Source: Rhopalosiphum padi (taxonomy: Eukaryota; Arthropoda; Insecta; Hemiptera; Aphididae). From it: a stretch of 64,000 bases of DNA. Position numbers and translations under genes: made by a program. The stretch is from assembly GCF_020882245.1 (NCBI RefSeq), contig NC_083598.1, forward strand, positions 68,671,858 to 68,735,857, read 5' to 3'. Numbering within the stretch: position 1 is the stretch's first letter; each line of letters opens with the position of its first letter. The notes under the pieces are model-generated. The model worked only from the letters and a program-made list of their open reading frames with translations, was not told the DNA's origin and ran no database searches. Positions 1 to 13,789 of this stretch are shown one piece after another.

Positions 1-3000
1 CAGAATACAATAATTATTTTCGACAGAAAAAAAAAATAATAATTTTATTCATAGTAGTATGTGACCCATGTATGGGTCTATAAATTATTCAACTACTGAT
101 GAATCATTTTAAAAGTAATTTTCCAATTTTGAAAAAAATATCGTATCGACCCATTTCATATTTTATATAAGATATCTTTATTATGGTATCTCTTAATTCT
201 TGTTTTGACAATACCCGTTTAACACTGAGGTATTGAGTGTTGATTATTGTTTAAAATATTAAAAAATTAAAAATGTTGATTCTATGGTATACAACTTTAT
301 ATATTAAATATATATTTGTTGTTTTTTTTTTTTTGACTTAATGTAATAAAAAAATCAGATAAATTAAATGGGACCCATCAGTTCTATTAATATAGCATCA
401 ATTCGATCAGTATAGACTTATAATAATATTATACATACCCCAATACCTAATCTTGTGTTTTTTTTTTTCATATTTTTAAACAGTATACCTATGATTTTTA
501 AATAAATAGGTTATAAAAGTGCTCGGAATAAAAATCAGAAAAATCTTTTCTTTTTTTGAAAATGTATATTATTATTGCAATATATCATGGAAAAAATTAG
601 TATTAAATAAGTCAAAACAGATAACTCCAAGTATTGTCTATTAAATTATTACATAAATAGGTTTATTTTAATTTTAGTTTTAGTGCAACTATTTCATAAA
701 ACTATATTTACTTAAACATAAAATACTTTTTCAGTACACTTACCTACTTTTTAAGTATTTAAATAAAAATGTAAAAATGCTGGGTGAATTCGTTTTAATT
801 ACTTTTATTATAACCTTAAAAAGTATTATAAGTGTAACAACCAGATAAATACATCTCATAGCTTTAAACTTTTTTTGTTAAAATATAAAAAGTTAAATAA
901 ATTCTAAGTCCACAGAATATTATTAATCATCAAATGAATAGTCGGAAAAATTCATTTTAATAATTTTAAAATTGATTTATCATAAGAATAAAACACTTTA
1001 TTAGACTTGAACAATTCAAAAAAATAGATTTTTGTTTCAACTGTTTTTAAAACTGAGTAAAAAATTTAAATATTTAAATTAAATACAGCATCATTTAGCC
1101 TTATGATGCGTAAACTATAAGTAATTTACGCAGTTTTTGTATGATTCCCGTAAATTTCAACACTTTTAAAAGAATGTCCGTAAATTCCCGTCACGTTGTG
1201 CTCCCAGAAATTCTTCATCCCTAGGCACACCCGTTTACAAGAAAATCGATTTGATCATTTTGTCAAAATACAAAAAAAAAACACAATAGTTTTAAATTAA
1301 AAAGTTAGTTTTTATTTATTTCATAGACGTGGTGAAATTACAAATCGTATGTAAGGTAAAATGTATTGTACATAATTTAGTTCAAAAATGCAATTAAAAA
1401 CCGATATCAACGAAACCTTTAGAGAAGGAATAATAAACTGGTAACGATTAAAATAAAGATGGTTGCCCGTCTTATACAAGAGAATGGTGTTGGGAATTTT
1501 TTTAAGCTTTGTATAAATTAACATGAAATCAATAACCTGAAATAACTTAATACTGATTTCCACTCGTAAATTGTTTTATTAAATACAAAATCTAGCGCGA
1601 TCAGATATTTAAAACAGCTATATTAAGTAAAATTATTAATTGCATCCCATTACTGAGAATCAATAAACATACAGTTTAAGTTGTACAGTGTACACAGCAA
1701 CGCAATTATATATTCAGAAAGTTAAACGGCTTGAAAATATAACCAAACAATAATACTATAATAATTGTTGATCGCATAATATAGGCATATGGCTTTGCTG
1801 ACACACTTATGAGTTGGAACTAATATGCTTGTATCGGATGTTTTCTGTAAAAAAAAAAAATTACAAATACATTTTATGTTGAGTAGATAAAGTAAGGTAT
1901 GGAGAACAAAGTATTTTACAGCTTACTTCCAAGCGATATATTCTAAGGACATCTGAAATAAATTGTTATACCTGCGCCCCCTCCATTCTAAATACAGAGC
2001 CATCACTGTTTCGGAGTTTGTGCATACGTCTTACCTTGAGATTTAGAGCCGTGTGAGAGATATTTTGGTTATTACACGTAGTGCCTTTTATTCAGGAAAA
2101 CTTTAAGTAACAAATCTAGAAAAGTTTTTGTTGTAGATCATCCATATAGATTGGAATTTGAACTAAAATCACATTTAAATGTATAATTTTGATCTGTAGT
2201 TTTTGAATGAATTTCAAATTTTCTGCATACAGAGTGAGTAAATAAAAACAATGCAGGCAATATGTTATGTTATTATAACACGTGGTGGTTACCTAATATA
2301 TTAATAAGGTCTTCAATGATTTATCATAAATCAACAATTTTTATAAATTGGTACATACTTATACAGTTATACGGGTATCCAGAGTAAGTCTAAGTATGGC
2401 ATTGTATACCATGTTTTATGAAAATTTGATTTTATTTCAAGCCATTATTATAATAATAATTGTTACAAAATGAGCCTAAAGTACCTCTGTAATAACATCA
2501 TTATTTTACATAACGGAACTGCGTCTAAAATAGAACGTCGATAAAAATTCTTTGGTCGTAACCATATACGTATTTTAGATCCCAGAAAATCCCCGATACA
2601 TAAAATATATGTGATATGATATGATGAGGTATATGAGACAAGAGTATATATTATGTTAACTATTATTTTTTCCAAGATTTTTATTCGATTGTATAATATA
2701 TAACATAAAATAACAGCGATAGTAATAATATATACGACGTAAATATAATAACGCTCAATATAGAATGTAATAGTGTCGTATAAATGGTTGGTATTTGCTT
2801 ACAAATGCACTCATACAGTACAAATAATAAATGTATATACCTATATTACATAAATATAGATATTCGTGTATCACATCGTGAAACGGATATTTTCTTTACT
2901 TTTACGTGACAGAATTAAATAATATAATATGTATTAAATAGATACTTATGCACCATAAGTTATTTTAAAATAAAATTCTATAGTTTAAAATATTATATTT

Positions 3001-4216
3001 TTTTTTTTATCACTTGTGATATCGAATAGCCTATCGCATATAATTATTGTTAAATATTACTTATTAATTACTATACATTGCTTAGAATTTACAAACGATG
3101 GAAACGCTTTAGAAAATATGAATACCACTAATTAATTTTTGCGTACGTTCTTCTACATCCCGTCTATTTCTCGTAAATATTACTAAGCATTATTTTTAAT
3201 GATAAAATAAAACACTTAATTATTACCAGATTGACCGACTGACCGTCAACATTGCACAAGACTCGCATCGTAATTGATGAATTTTAAAGAATACGCGATG
3301 TTAATTGTTCATCGATAAGACACATATATTATGTTTAAGTATAAATATGAGACATTAATTATAAGTAATAATGTTATAAAAATAAAGTATGTTTTTTATT
3401 TTTTTTTATGTAGCATATTGCTTATTTTTGTTTAGTTTTAAAAATGGCATGCGAAACAATGAATGAGGTTGAAATAATGTGTGCTATGAAAAAGATGGTC
3501 CGGATAATAGTAAAATTGAGATAGACATATAATACGAGTAAAAAATCTGGAGGTATGATAACATTCACGTAAACGATTCACGATAACATTGGTTGTTTGG
3601 TAAATTAATTGCTTAAAATTGGTCATTAAATATAAATAAATAAACAAAAGTAATGTTATTTACATTTATTTATATTTTTTTTTTTTTTTAATGATTAAGA
3701 AAACAATTGTATAATATGTTTTAAAATTATTATACATTATGAAAAAATAATATTTATATGTATAAATTATGAAGATCCTTGACAAATAGTCTTGTAATAT
3801 ATAATATTTCAATCTCTCTATATATATACATATATGATTATTAAACATTTATGCACGTCGTTCATAAACCGATTATCGTGACAATAAGGTCTAAAGTATA
3901 ATTTATACTGCAAACAATTTTACATGACCTATTGATGTGAATACTCAAAAGCTCGAGGAAAATGATAGAGATAATGTCTCTGACTATACATAGCACTCTC
4001 TCCATTCGGAAAAAATATATAATTCATGGAATATTAAACATTGAAAATAGAAGAAAAAATAATCTTTGAAAAAAATACGCAAACTACAACTTTATAAACA
4101 ATTCTCAAATAGTGGAAAAATCAAAGATTTCCTTAATTTATTTTGAAAGTATCTACTTCATTATAAATGATGAATTTATTGAGAAAATGTTATTAATGTT
4201 CCCACATATTTTTTAG
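1..4216. other. AT-rich intergenic or intronic DNA
   Basis: No supportable gene. The stretch is dominated by A/T runs and TAATATTA-like words. Slightly less AT-rich patches lie near 1130-1240 and 1970-2060 but show no long open frame. A short ATG frame on the plus strand at about 3444-3520 has balanced amino acids but ends after some 26 codons; I see no matching exon. Confidence 0.6.
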
Positions 4217-4372
4217 GAAAACAAGACCAATGCTGTAAAACATCTACAACGTTTTCAAATTATGATAATATGTTAGCAGGATCAGTTGTCTTGAGATTAG
4301 ATGATATCAAGGCTTTTCAATGCCACATTACCGAAATTTGAAGAACAATATTGAAGAGTGCTTGGAAATAAA
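4217..4372 (+). other. candidate terminal coding exon, weak
   Basis: A pyrimidine-rich acceptor (cacatattttttag) ends at 4216. It is followed by two bases and an open frame of 40 codons to TGA at 4339-4341, then an AATAAA signal at 4367-4372. The predicted segment begins KQDQCCKTSTT and ends AFQCHITEI; its amino-acid mix is more balanced than that of neighbouring random frames. A 40-codon frame is common by chance in this DNA, so the support is the combination of acceptor, frame and polyadenylation signal. No family is recognised and no upstream partner exon was found. Confidence 0.22.
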
Positions 4373-5261
4373 AAGCGCAACACAAATACAAAAATTCCAA
4401 TAGAAGTAACACTGCCTGTAAATAAACTATAGTATATACGTGTTGAAACTATTGCGATTGATTAAAAAAAAGCGTATGCCAAAACACAGTGTTCTACTTT
4501 TTAAACATATGAGACATATATATATGCAGTGAACACAAAATAATAAAATTGTGATATAATAGGTAAATAAAAAAATAATAAAACATTTATTTTTTTTGTG
4601 CAGTAAAAATCTATACATTTTCGTTTTTAAATTTTTATATAATTTATTTATTTGATAAATATAATAAAAAAAGAGCCATTCAAATAAATTAAGCCACATA
4701 AAAACGATTTATTAAAGATAGAATTGTATTCCAAATATAAACACCTCTAACGAGAACAAGTTAAATCAGACATGAATGGGGCACACAAAATTAACCTATG
4801 GATATTTTATTGCTAAAAACGACTCCCCTATTTTCGAAGAATGCTAAAAATACAATTAGCACAGAGAGGGACTAAAAGTTATCTATTTCATTTTAGAAAA
4901 TCTGAGACCAATTTCAGAAAATAAAAATAACATCATTAAACTTTTTAAGTATATCAAACTACTAGGTTTACTATAAGTAGCTAAATGTTATATAAATACA
5001 ATTGTAATATTATTTTTATTATTTATGTTTTAATAAAATTATATCACACAAAAAAGGAATTTATATGAATTTAAAATATATGTACCAATACTTTTATTTT
5101 CAAGTTTATAACAAAAAATTGTAAGTTATTATATACTATTATGACGTACTACGTATGACCAGAAAATAAATAATCCTAATAATTTTTTTTAAATGTATTT
5201 ATACCAATATCAGGATAATGGGCTGGTTTTTGAAGCTGAAACTTTCTAACATTACCAATAC

Positions 5262-5296
5262 AAAAAAAAAAAAAAAAATAATAATAATAATAAATA
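5262..5296. repeat. A-tract plus (ATA)n microsatellite
   Basis: A run of about 17 A passes into repeated ATA triplets. This pattern is common at the tail of retroposed sequence, but no duplicated target site was found. Confidence 0.85.
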
Positions 5297-5321
5297 AGTA
5301 AATAAAGATAACAATCTAATA

Positions 5322-5400
5322 TTTTAGATTCTGAGTGGTTGTATTGGTTTTACAATAATGTGTATGTTTTTTTTTGCCTGAGGGCACTGCTTAATAATTT
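5322..5400 (+). repeat. short copy of dispersed aphid-type repeat
   Basis: It begins TTTTAGATTCTGAG and continues with a GTATTGGTTTTACAATAATG block also found near 21173. This matches the start of three longer degraded copies near 21143, 26501 and 30978. I recall the consensus as a frequent repeat in pea-aphid sequence; the family has no protein frame here. Confidence 0.5.
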
Positions 5401-6639
5401 ATAGTGTTTATATTTAGTTATCTCTACTAGAAAAAAAAATTCGTTCAAATAAAAATAAATTTTAAATCTAATGGGTTGATATCAAGAAAAAAATTAAATT
5501 CATATCTCTATAAAATTAATTAACTAATTAGTAATTACATATCATTGGACAAAATTAAGTTAAGAAGTAATTTTTAAAAAAAAGTGACTTTATATAACCT
5601 TGACTTAATATTTACTTTTTAACTTTTTAATTGCAAACCTTGATAAAAATAAGGTAAGCGTTCTAGGGTTGAAAATATTTAAATATATATAATATGTACT
5701 TGTGCTATAAATATTTTCACTACGTGCAAAAAATTTGGAACGTTCGTGCAAGTAGCAGGTAAATATATTTTTTACGAAGAACACGGTATAATACTATACT
5801 AATATAATTATTAAAATATATAGCAATAGAATAGCGTGATCTTCGTAGCATATATATAGTAGACAAAATAATAATTCAAAGATAACATAACCTGTTTGCG
5901 TAGTATATAACAGAGCTGCATCGTCCTTTTTGATATTTGTTTATTATAATTTTTGAATAAAAAAACTATTGAAGGAAATATGAAATACTGAATATTTAAA
6001 TTATTAAAGTGTATATAATTTCGTTGAGAGCGATGGGGTTACATAACATGAATATTCATAAAGATTAATGAAATACACATTCAAAAGATTAAGATTGAGC
6101 AAACGTATAATTACATAATATACTCGCCACTCGTGCGTTGGTTTTATTTATTTTTTAACCGTTTTCCTTTAATGATGTTATCAAATTCAACACTATAATA
6201 ATTTTTAATATAGTCGACTCCATTTATTATGGTTATACATTGTATTTAATTATTGCAAATTATGTCGAATTTATCAGATTGACGTTAAAGTTTGACATTT
6301 TTACTACTAAAACGACAACCAACGGTTCTGATAGTATTAAAATTAACGGAATATTCTCGATATATTATCATTTTTGTTGTTCAGTTTATTTATATATATA
6401 TAGAAAAATCAAAACTATAATAGTATAATATACAACCTTCATAACTCGAATGTTTGTTCGCCCATTGAAGTGTTCGTTTTAAGTTATGTTAAGGTATATA
6501 ACTCGAAACGATCTTAAGTCGTATTTATTTTTATTCCTGTAATACCCAACCTCGAGATTTGAGTTATCGAGACACAACTGCATTGTATATTCGGTCTGAA
6601 AGACGGTTTATCTATAATATAGAGTAGTGAGAAAAAAAT

Positions 6640-7450
6640 TGTTGAACGGCGTATAACGACGACGAATAAAAATACATTTTACGCACACTATACCTGTCGA
6701 GTGCCCCGACACACACACGCACACACACACACAAACCGTTTATTTTCCGTTATTTATTGTTTTATGGCTCGCGTAGTCATAAGTACGGCTGGTTAACTGC
6801 TGTGTACCGTTTAATTGAACGTTAAACGATCGGTGCCGCCGATGATTATTACTCGTCACCGTTTACGTAAAAGTTATAATATTATTATGTATTGTGCTTA
6901 TTTCACGTCACGCAGGCGTTGAAATTGTTCGGTTTTTTTTTCTCCGACTCGGAGCACAAAAAAAAATGTGTTTGTACAAGTGCCACTGAAACGTCACACG
7001 TTTATTATACATATATGTATATATATACATAATACGATGATGACGAACTTATTATATAAAACAGTATAATATGGGTAATATCGTTCGGACGTTATTTGTT
7101 TCTCACGCGAATGACTACGACACGATGATTAGCACAAGTTCAACAACTCTATACAGCATTACGCGCGTCGAAGTATATATAGTTAGGTACGCGAGAACGG
7201 CTGAGCGGAAATAAATGCTGTTATTGCCTGGTATTTTTCTATTTTTTTTTTTTTTTATCTTCCGCGACTTTACCGCAAACCTGACCGACGCGCGACATAA
7301 TATTATACGCTCGTACGATCGCCAATATTATTATGATTTATATATTATATTATATAGCTACGCGTTTTTATTGCACGTAAATAAAGTCGGAAAAGAGATT
7401 ATATAAATGTCAATATACTCAAGTGAGAAAAATAACAACTTGAACGCCAT
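6640..7450. other. GC/CpG-elevated island 1
   Basis: The base composition changes sharply from the AT-rich flanks. CpG words are frequent (CGTATAACGACGACG, GGTGCCGCCG, TACGCGCGTCG), and an (AC)n tract lies at 6709-6733. Open frames of about 60 codons exist but are not protein-like. It is probably a regulatory or 5' non-coding segment. I found no initiator with correctly spaced downstream element. Confidence 0.45.
6709..6733. repeat. (AC)n microsatellite
   Basis: About 25 bases of AC dinucleotide with one GC interruption at 6719-6720. Confidence 0.95.
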
Positions 7451-8380
7451 CGCAAATGATTGTTGTCGTCGTCGTTGATTTTTTTTTTGTTGTGTAAATA
7501 TTTAAAGACAATGGGATTTCAACTGTGTTGAATACCACTTAGGTCAAGATAAAACAACGTATTCTCGACAATTAATTGTTAAAAATATTTTTTCTCCCGT
7601 TGACGATGGATACAATAATGATTGTAGCTAGTATACATTGGTCATAATTAGGGAAAGCATAATTTATACTAAAACGTTGTTAAAAAAAAAAAAATTCTAA
7701 TTATGGACCTACTGTATGTTGTTTTTGAAATTACACGTTTACACGAGAATCTGTGAGTTTGCAAATTCATTATCTACGATTAATTATTTAAACGTAATAT
7801 CTATAAATACAGTATATAATAGTAACAGTATTAAAATATTTATTTAAAAAAAAAATGTAATATACGAGAAGATTTATTAAATGAAATTATTATGATGTAT
7901 CCATTAAATTTGTTGAATACTTAAAATACCTGTAGTTGTATTTTTTTATTTCAGAAGCCAAATCAAGATTTTTTTTGTTAAATATCACTACGATATTAAC
8001 GTCTTATAATGTTATCATAATATTATAATATGATATTTATGGACATTTGTATAGAGACGTAAATTATGTTAGTTATGCACATGATTATATTTTATAGATT
8101 ACTTTATTCGCTGATAGTACATAATATACATAATTATGTACATTTAGTATCAATTTCAAAAATATTATCTACAGTATATGACCCACAATTGCAGGGAACT
8201 TAAAACATAAAAAACAATTTTTAATATAATAAGTAATTGTTTTATAATATTTTTCGCATCAGGTATCTATGTGATAAAATGTATCATAATATTATGATAT
8301 AATAATATGCACGAATATCTTGATCACGAAATTCGAGCAAAACTCAGTATAATTATTAGGCAGATACCTACACACCTTTC
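7451..8380. other. AT-rich spacer between islands 1 and 2
   Basis: No gene seen; A/T runs and short TATA-like words only. Confidence 0.6.
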
Positions 8381-8680
8381 AGCAGTAGAGCGATCACTCA
8401 TGCCTCACACGATGTCTATGTGGTGGGCAAATAAACGAAGAAGAGAAAAACCGAAGTAATTACGACGAGTACGCAATACGCTCCGAATACATACGCGCAC
8501 CTATATTATATTATCCTGCACGGTTGTGAGATTGCGAAACGGCGTTCGTTTTTTTCTCCGATTCCGAATTCAGGTCAACGTGCAGCGCGCGATAAATGGA
8601 CCAACCCCTCTCCCTCTCGGCGTTTAGGTGGCGTGACGGTTGTTAAATATCGAAACCGACGATTTCGCAAGAAGAATTTT
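8381..8680. other. GC/CpG-elevated island 2
   Basis: A short patch rich in CpG (ACGACGAGTACGC, GTGCAGCGCGCG, CTCGGCGTTTAGG) within AT-rich DNA. No coding frame is convincing. Likely regulatory, by analogy with the larger islands to the right. Confidence 0.4.
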
Positions 8681-11600
8681 TTGCTCCAAATATATTACAC
8701 ACAATCTATCGGATTTTAATAATAAAAAAAAAACGTAGTAGAGTCCTGTCGGTGATGGCAATAAGGACCGCTGTTTCTATCGTTTGCGCTGGTTAACTGA
8801 AAGTGACAATTAACATACAATTAATCATGCGCTATCCTTAATTTATTTACTTATTATACCGATTACTTCGCCGGGTAATATAATATTAAATAATGTTTCA
8901 GTGAGACAGTGAATGTATTTACCTAGTTTTCGGCATCATATATCCTAAAAATAGATTCATATACTTATATATAGATGCTCAAAATGGAGACTTTATTAAA
9001 AAATAATATCCCATTGTTTATTTAAAATGTACCAACATAAAATATATATGAGACATCTGATAAAAAAATGTGAGATTATTATTTTTATTAAACCATTATA
9101 AATATTTTAATAAGTATCATTTATAAGTAGTCTAATGCTGAGTTACAAAGACATCCATTAGAGTTAAACAGATCCTTAAATATTTAACAGTCTTTTAAAC
9201 ATCAAACAGTGACCATTAATTTTTAACGAACCATTAAATCTATATCATTATTTTGCTTAACCTGGAAAATGAGACTATAGAAAATAAATCACAAATTATA
9301 ATCGGTCAATTGTAATTTTTTCAATTGTATTATGATTATTGTTTCGATCGTTGTTTATATTATAAAATCAAATAAAAAAATTATGACTTAATTTAATGGT
9401 GAAAAAATAAATATTTTTATTTAATTGCTATATTTTATTGGCAATAAAGTTCACGGGACAGATGTATATTTTTCCTCTATAATAGTATAAAACAATTTTT
9501 AAAAACTACAAGGAGTAAAATTAAATTTGGACACGTCACAGTTCGTTTTGAACTTATATAATTTAGAAAATAATGTATTAAAATATATTTTAAAAGTGAA
9601 ATATACTGTAACATATTGATAAGTATTTTCTAAAGCTTGATATAGTAGCCAGTGTGTAATATAATGATTTAAAAATAATTTTAAATGCGGCCATTACGAC
9701 AAAATATAGCTATAGAAAGAAAAAAACATTAATTTTAATTTTATTTTACTGTATGGTTTACAGTTATAATAAGTTACACGAACAATAATAAATTGAATAC
9801 GTACTGCAAGACAACTTTTTCAACCTCATAAACATGATACTTACACAAATCTAGTAGTTATAAAGATTTATAATTTGTATTTTTAACTTTAAAAAAAAAA
9901 AATTGTTTTTATATTTATACTTTGGAATAATACTAATGATTTATTTACGTATAAAATAATAAATGTAGGGTTGTTCGTGATAATGTTTAGTTGATGGTTT
10001 AGTTGCAACATCACCTCGCGCAAAGTAATTTATTTACGTTTAGATTCTAAGCAAAAAAGAAATTAATATATCAATGCATTATTTCAAATTCGTACGATAT
10101 GGATACAATGTTGAATTTGAAAATCAACTCGACACCTTTCGAGCACATAATAGTTGTTTTCAGAACAAAGATATTTAACCGAAAAAACAATATTGCCAAC
10201 CAATATAATTATTAAATTTGACGACACCAATGTCTGCGAGCCTCTGGTCAAATTGTTGTCGAAAACTGTCGCTCTCATAACACCAAAATATAATAATATG
10301 TACCGTGTGCCATTATTTATAGTTTGAATGAACTAATACGCTCGTACGATGTTTTACTGTATATCCACGTTGGAGGGTAAAGGTTAATTATTATTAGCAC
10401 GCCGGTACGTGTATATAGTTATCTAGTTTTAAATTTACATCATAGTTACAATACTTTGACCTATAGGCCGTTTACTTAATTGCCTGCGTGTTCCTGTTAG
10501 CGGCATAAACTTTATTACCTATGTTATTTTTTTTACCACTTACAAATTAATTAATTCAACTTAAATATTAATGAAAATATCATTAGATTATATTACACTA
10601 GAAGTATTTTTGTAAATTTTTATTTTTTTCGTTTATTAGAATAATTTGGTGTTGGGACATCTTAGAACGACGAAACCACGTTGTATATTATTTATATAAA
10701 ACAGGCATAGACGTCGGGACAGCAGGGGAATATGAAAAAATAATATTATTTGTAAATTAAAATGAAAACCAACCAAATTTCCGTGTTTTGTTTTTAATAA
10801 AACATTTTTTTATTTTCAAACATATTCGGTTAAGTGTGTATGTATACATTGCAACAACTTAAAATAAAACATAATTTACGTGCGTTGCACCAGTCCAGTC
10901 CATTAAGAAAATCCTACTATTTTTTGTACACATTCGTTTAACACGTAATTAGTATAAATTTGCACGACCAAAATTAGAATTTGCATGACTTTTGTTTTAC
11001 CACATAATAAAAATAAAAAATAAAGGGTGGGGATGATGCAATAACGTTTCAGTAGCTTCACCCAGGTGAAGAAAATTAAGGTATTCATAATTTGACTACA
11101 TCCATATTTAGCACTCAATTGCCATGGATTTGCACGAAATTATTTAACGCGATAAACTAAACTAGTTTTGTGTTTTAGTTCTGCCCTAATTGGTAATTTT
11201 GAAAACATTTTTCGACCAATGTATTTAGGACGTAATTATCATAAATTTACATGATAATCCACGGAAATGTTATTAGTTTATGATTTTTTTTTTTAATTTG
11301 GATGATATGTGAAACTTCAAAAAATGATTTGCGACCCAAAGAATAGTACTACGACCTAATTTTCCAAATATTGTATTTAGTAATAATAATTGTATTACAC
11401 TGAGTTACTCAGATTTTAATCAATTTGATGACATTTATGTATATCTAATTTTATATCAGTACAATGTTTATTTTATCATATTATAAAATTGTTTACATTT
11501 TATTTATTACAACATAAATCGATGTATTTAATCTTTAATACAAAGCATTATCTTTATTATGATAACATAAGTCTCATAAGAACACTGATTTTTAAATCAA

Positions 11601-13648
11601 TAGTGATGGGGTATTTTCAGTTTTAAGTCTAATAACCAATCATGATTGAAATCGCGTTTGCGGTAAAAGAAAATATGTCATAAAAATTCTAATTTTTATC
11701 ATTAAAATGCATACCAATTAGTAATTACGCGATAAATATTATTACAAAAAAAGTTGGATATTTATATTGAGCCAAGGTATAGGGAATAGGTGCCTAAGTA
11801 ATTTACAAGTTAGTTTAGAAATTCTCGTTTGTATATTGAATGTTTTACAAAGTAAACTGACATTGATAATGAATCATTCTTATTGTATTATAATATGTAG
11901 CTGAAAAAGATAGTAAAAATATCTGATCGCCAATAAATGCCGTACGCGATTTGCAAATAACTTTAATATAGTTAAACATTTATTATTTTTGGAAATAAAT
12001 CCAAAACGAACTTTGACTGTACAATAAACTACGCACAAAGCCCTATGATAGGAACATATTGGTAGGTTCATTTAATTTCGAAACGCAGTCTAAATGAAAA
12101 GTTGTAGGGAAGAGTTTTATCTATACAATACATATATATTATAGTAACTTCCAATATATGACAAAATGTCGACCAAACGTTTTTATTTAATTTTTAAACG
12201 AAAAATTAATCAAGTTTATTGGCAGCATTACTGCAGCAGCCACTATAATTAAAATCCTTCAAAAAATCACTACAACCACTTTTCATTTTATATCAATTTG
12301 ATCGTTGTATTGAAAGATTTTTATTATTTATAATCAATTTGGCGATGTTTTTATTATTTTCAATTTAACTTGAAACTCTCATTGCGTTTAATTATGACGG
12401 CGAGTGATGTCATTTAATGTAGAAGTGATGAGTAGATGAGCTGCCGATTCCTTTCGATTAATTGCTTTTTAGTATGATTATACTATTATTATTGTCAATA
12501 GTATTAAATTAAAAAAAAAAAATAATAATAATAACCGAATTAAATATAAATAAGAACATCATCAGTGATATTTTTAATAATTCCACAGTGAGGTTGATAA
12601 TTAAATTTTATTTTTTTCCTGACAGAAATATGTAAAAAATGAAAAAGACAAATCATATTATTGTCACTGGAATCGAACCGTAAATTAATTTTAATGATGA
12701 CGTTTTTAATTTCGTTTGTTAATAAATATGAATCCCACACATTTATGTCATATCCAATTATAGATTTTTATAACCTACAAAAGATAGATTAGATAGAAAT
12801 ATTAATTAATATAATATTATATCCTAACGTTTTAAATATACACACAAAATATAATACTACGTTAAATTATTGGGTTTCAAGTTTTATACGAAAAAAATAA
12901 GAATTTAAATTATAATTCAATTTATTCGAATCTGATATTACAAGTGACATAATATATTCATTATTTTATTTTTTTTCTATCGATTTTTATTGTTATTAAT
13001 AACCTCAACTAAGTTTTAATGACTTTATAATAACATCTAACAAAAAAATCTTATATTCATCACTATAATACTAACGATAAGTAAGAAATAAGGTAATGTA
13101 ATGATATGTTTATCATTATTATCAAGATTTTAAGCAAAAAATTCTTGTTATGTTCCATTTTTACAACAACATGTCATTTCATTACAAAAAAGGTCATCCT
13201 GATGGTAACAATTCATCTCGACTGTGTTATTTAACTATATACTTAATAAATCATTAAATAGGTATTTGTGTTTAAAAAATATACTATTATAATTTTAAAC
13301 TGATTTTATAAACACAAAACAAAATATACGTTTTAGTAGGAAAATAATGTATATGAATTATGCATGTACGAATAAAAAAAAGGGTCGAGTATACGAAATA
13401 TGAAAAATAAAAAATGTATAATATTATAACTTATAAGTGTTTAGGTGATAAAAAATAATTGTACAGTACCTGCACGGTGAATTATTTTGTTTTATTATCA
13501 AATTGGATTATAATTATTAATGTGGTAATCTGCATGTAACTATTTATTTCTAGAATAATTGAATCATTATTTGTTAATTGTATAGTTCGATAATGTGTAT
13601 AATGTAGTATACCATGAATTAAATTTTAACTCGTACAATACAACACAG

Positions 13649-13665
13649 TATATATATATATATAT
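13649..13665. repeat. (TA)n microsatellite
   Basis: Seventeen bases of alternating TA, followed by TATTATATA. Confidence 0.9.
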
Positions 13666-13774
13666 TATATACATAATAGTAAATATATACAACACATAAT
13701 TAAATGTTCATGTATTGTGAAAGCACTGAGGATGTTATTGTTCAATATATTCCAAATTAATCAATAATGCAGAA

Positions 13775-13789
13775 ACACACACACACACA
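13775..13789. repeat. (AC)n microsatellite
   Basis: Short uninterrupted AC dinucleotide tract. Confidence 0.9.

Larger units (their letters stand above)
4373..6639. other. AT-rich intergenic DNA
   Basis: No gene seen. It contains an A-tract running into an ATA repeat near 5262-5296 and, directly after it, a short copy of the dispersed repeat listed at 5322. Confidence 0.6.

Noticed and set aside
10084..10278. Minus-strand 64-codon frame starting with ATG (MRATVFDNNLTRGSQ...)
   Set aside because: Protein-like at first sight, but several frames of this size are expected by chance; no splice partner or homology recognised.
12669..12681. Minus-strand GGTTCGATTCC, an exact tRNA/SINE B box
   Set aside because: No A box at a suitable distance upstream and no cloverleaf; treated as chance.
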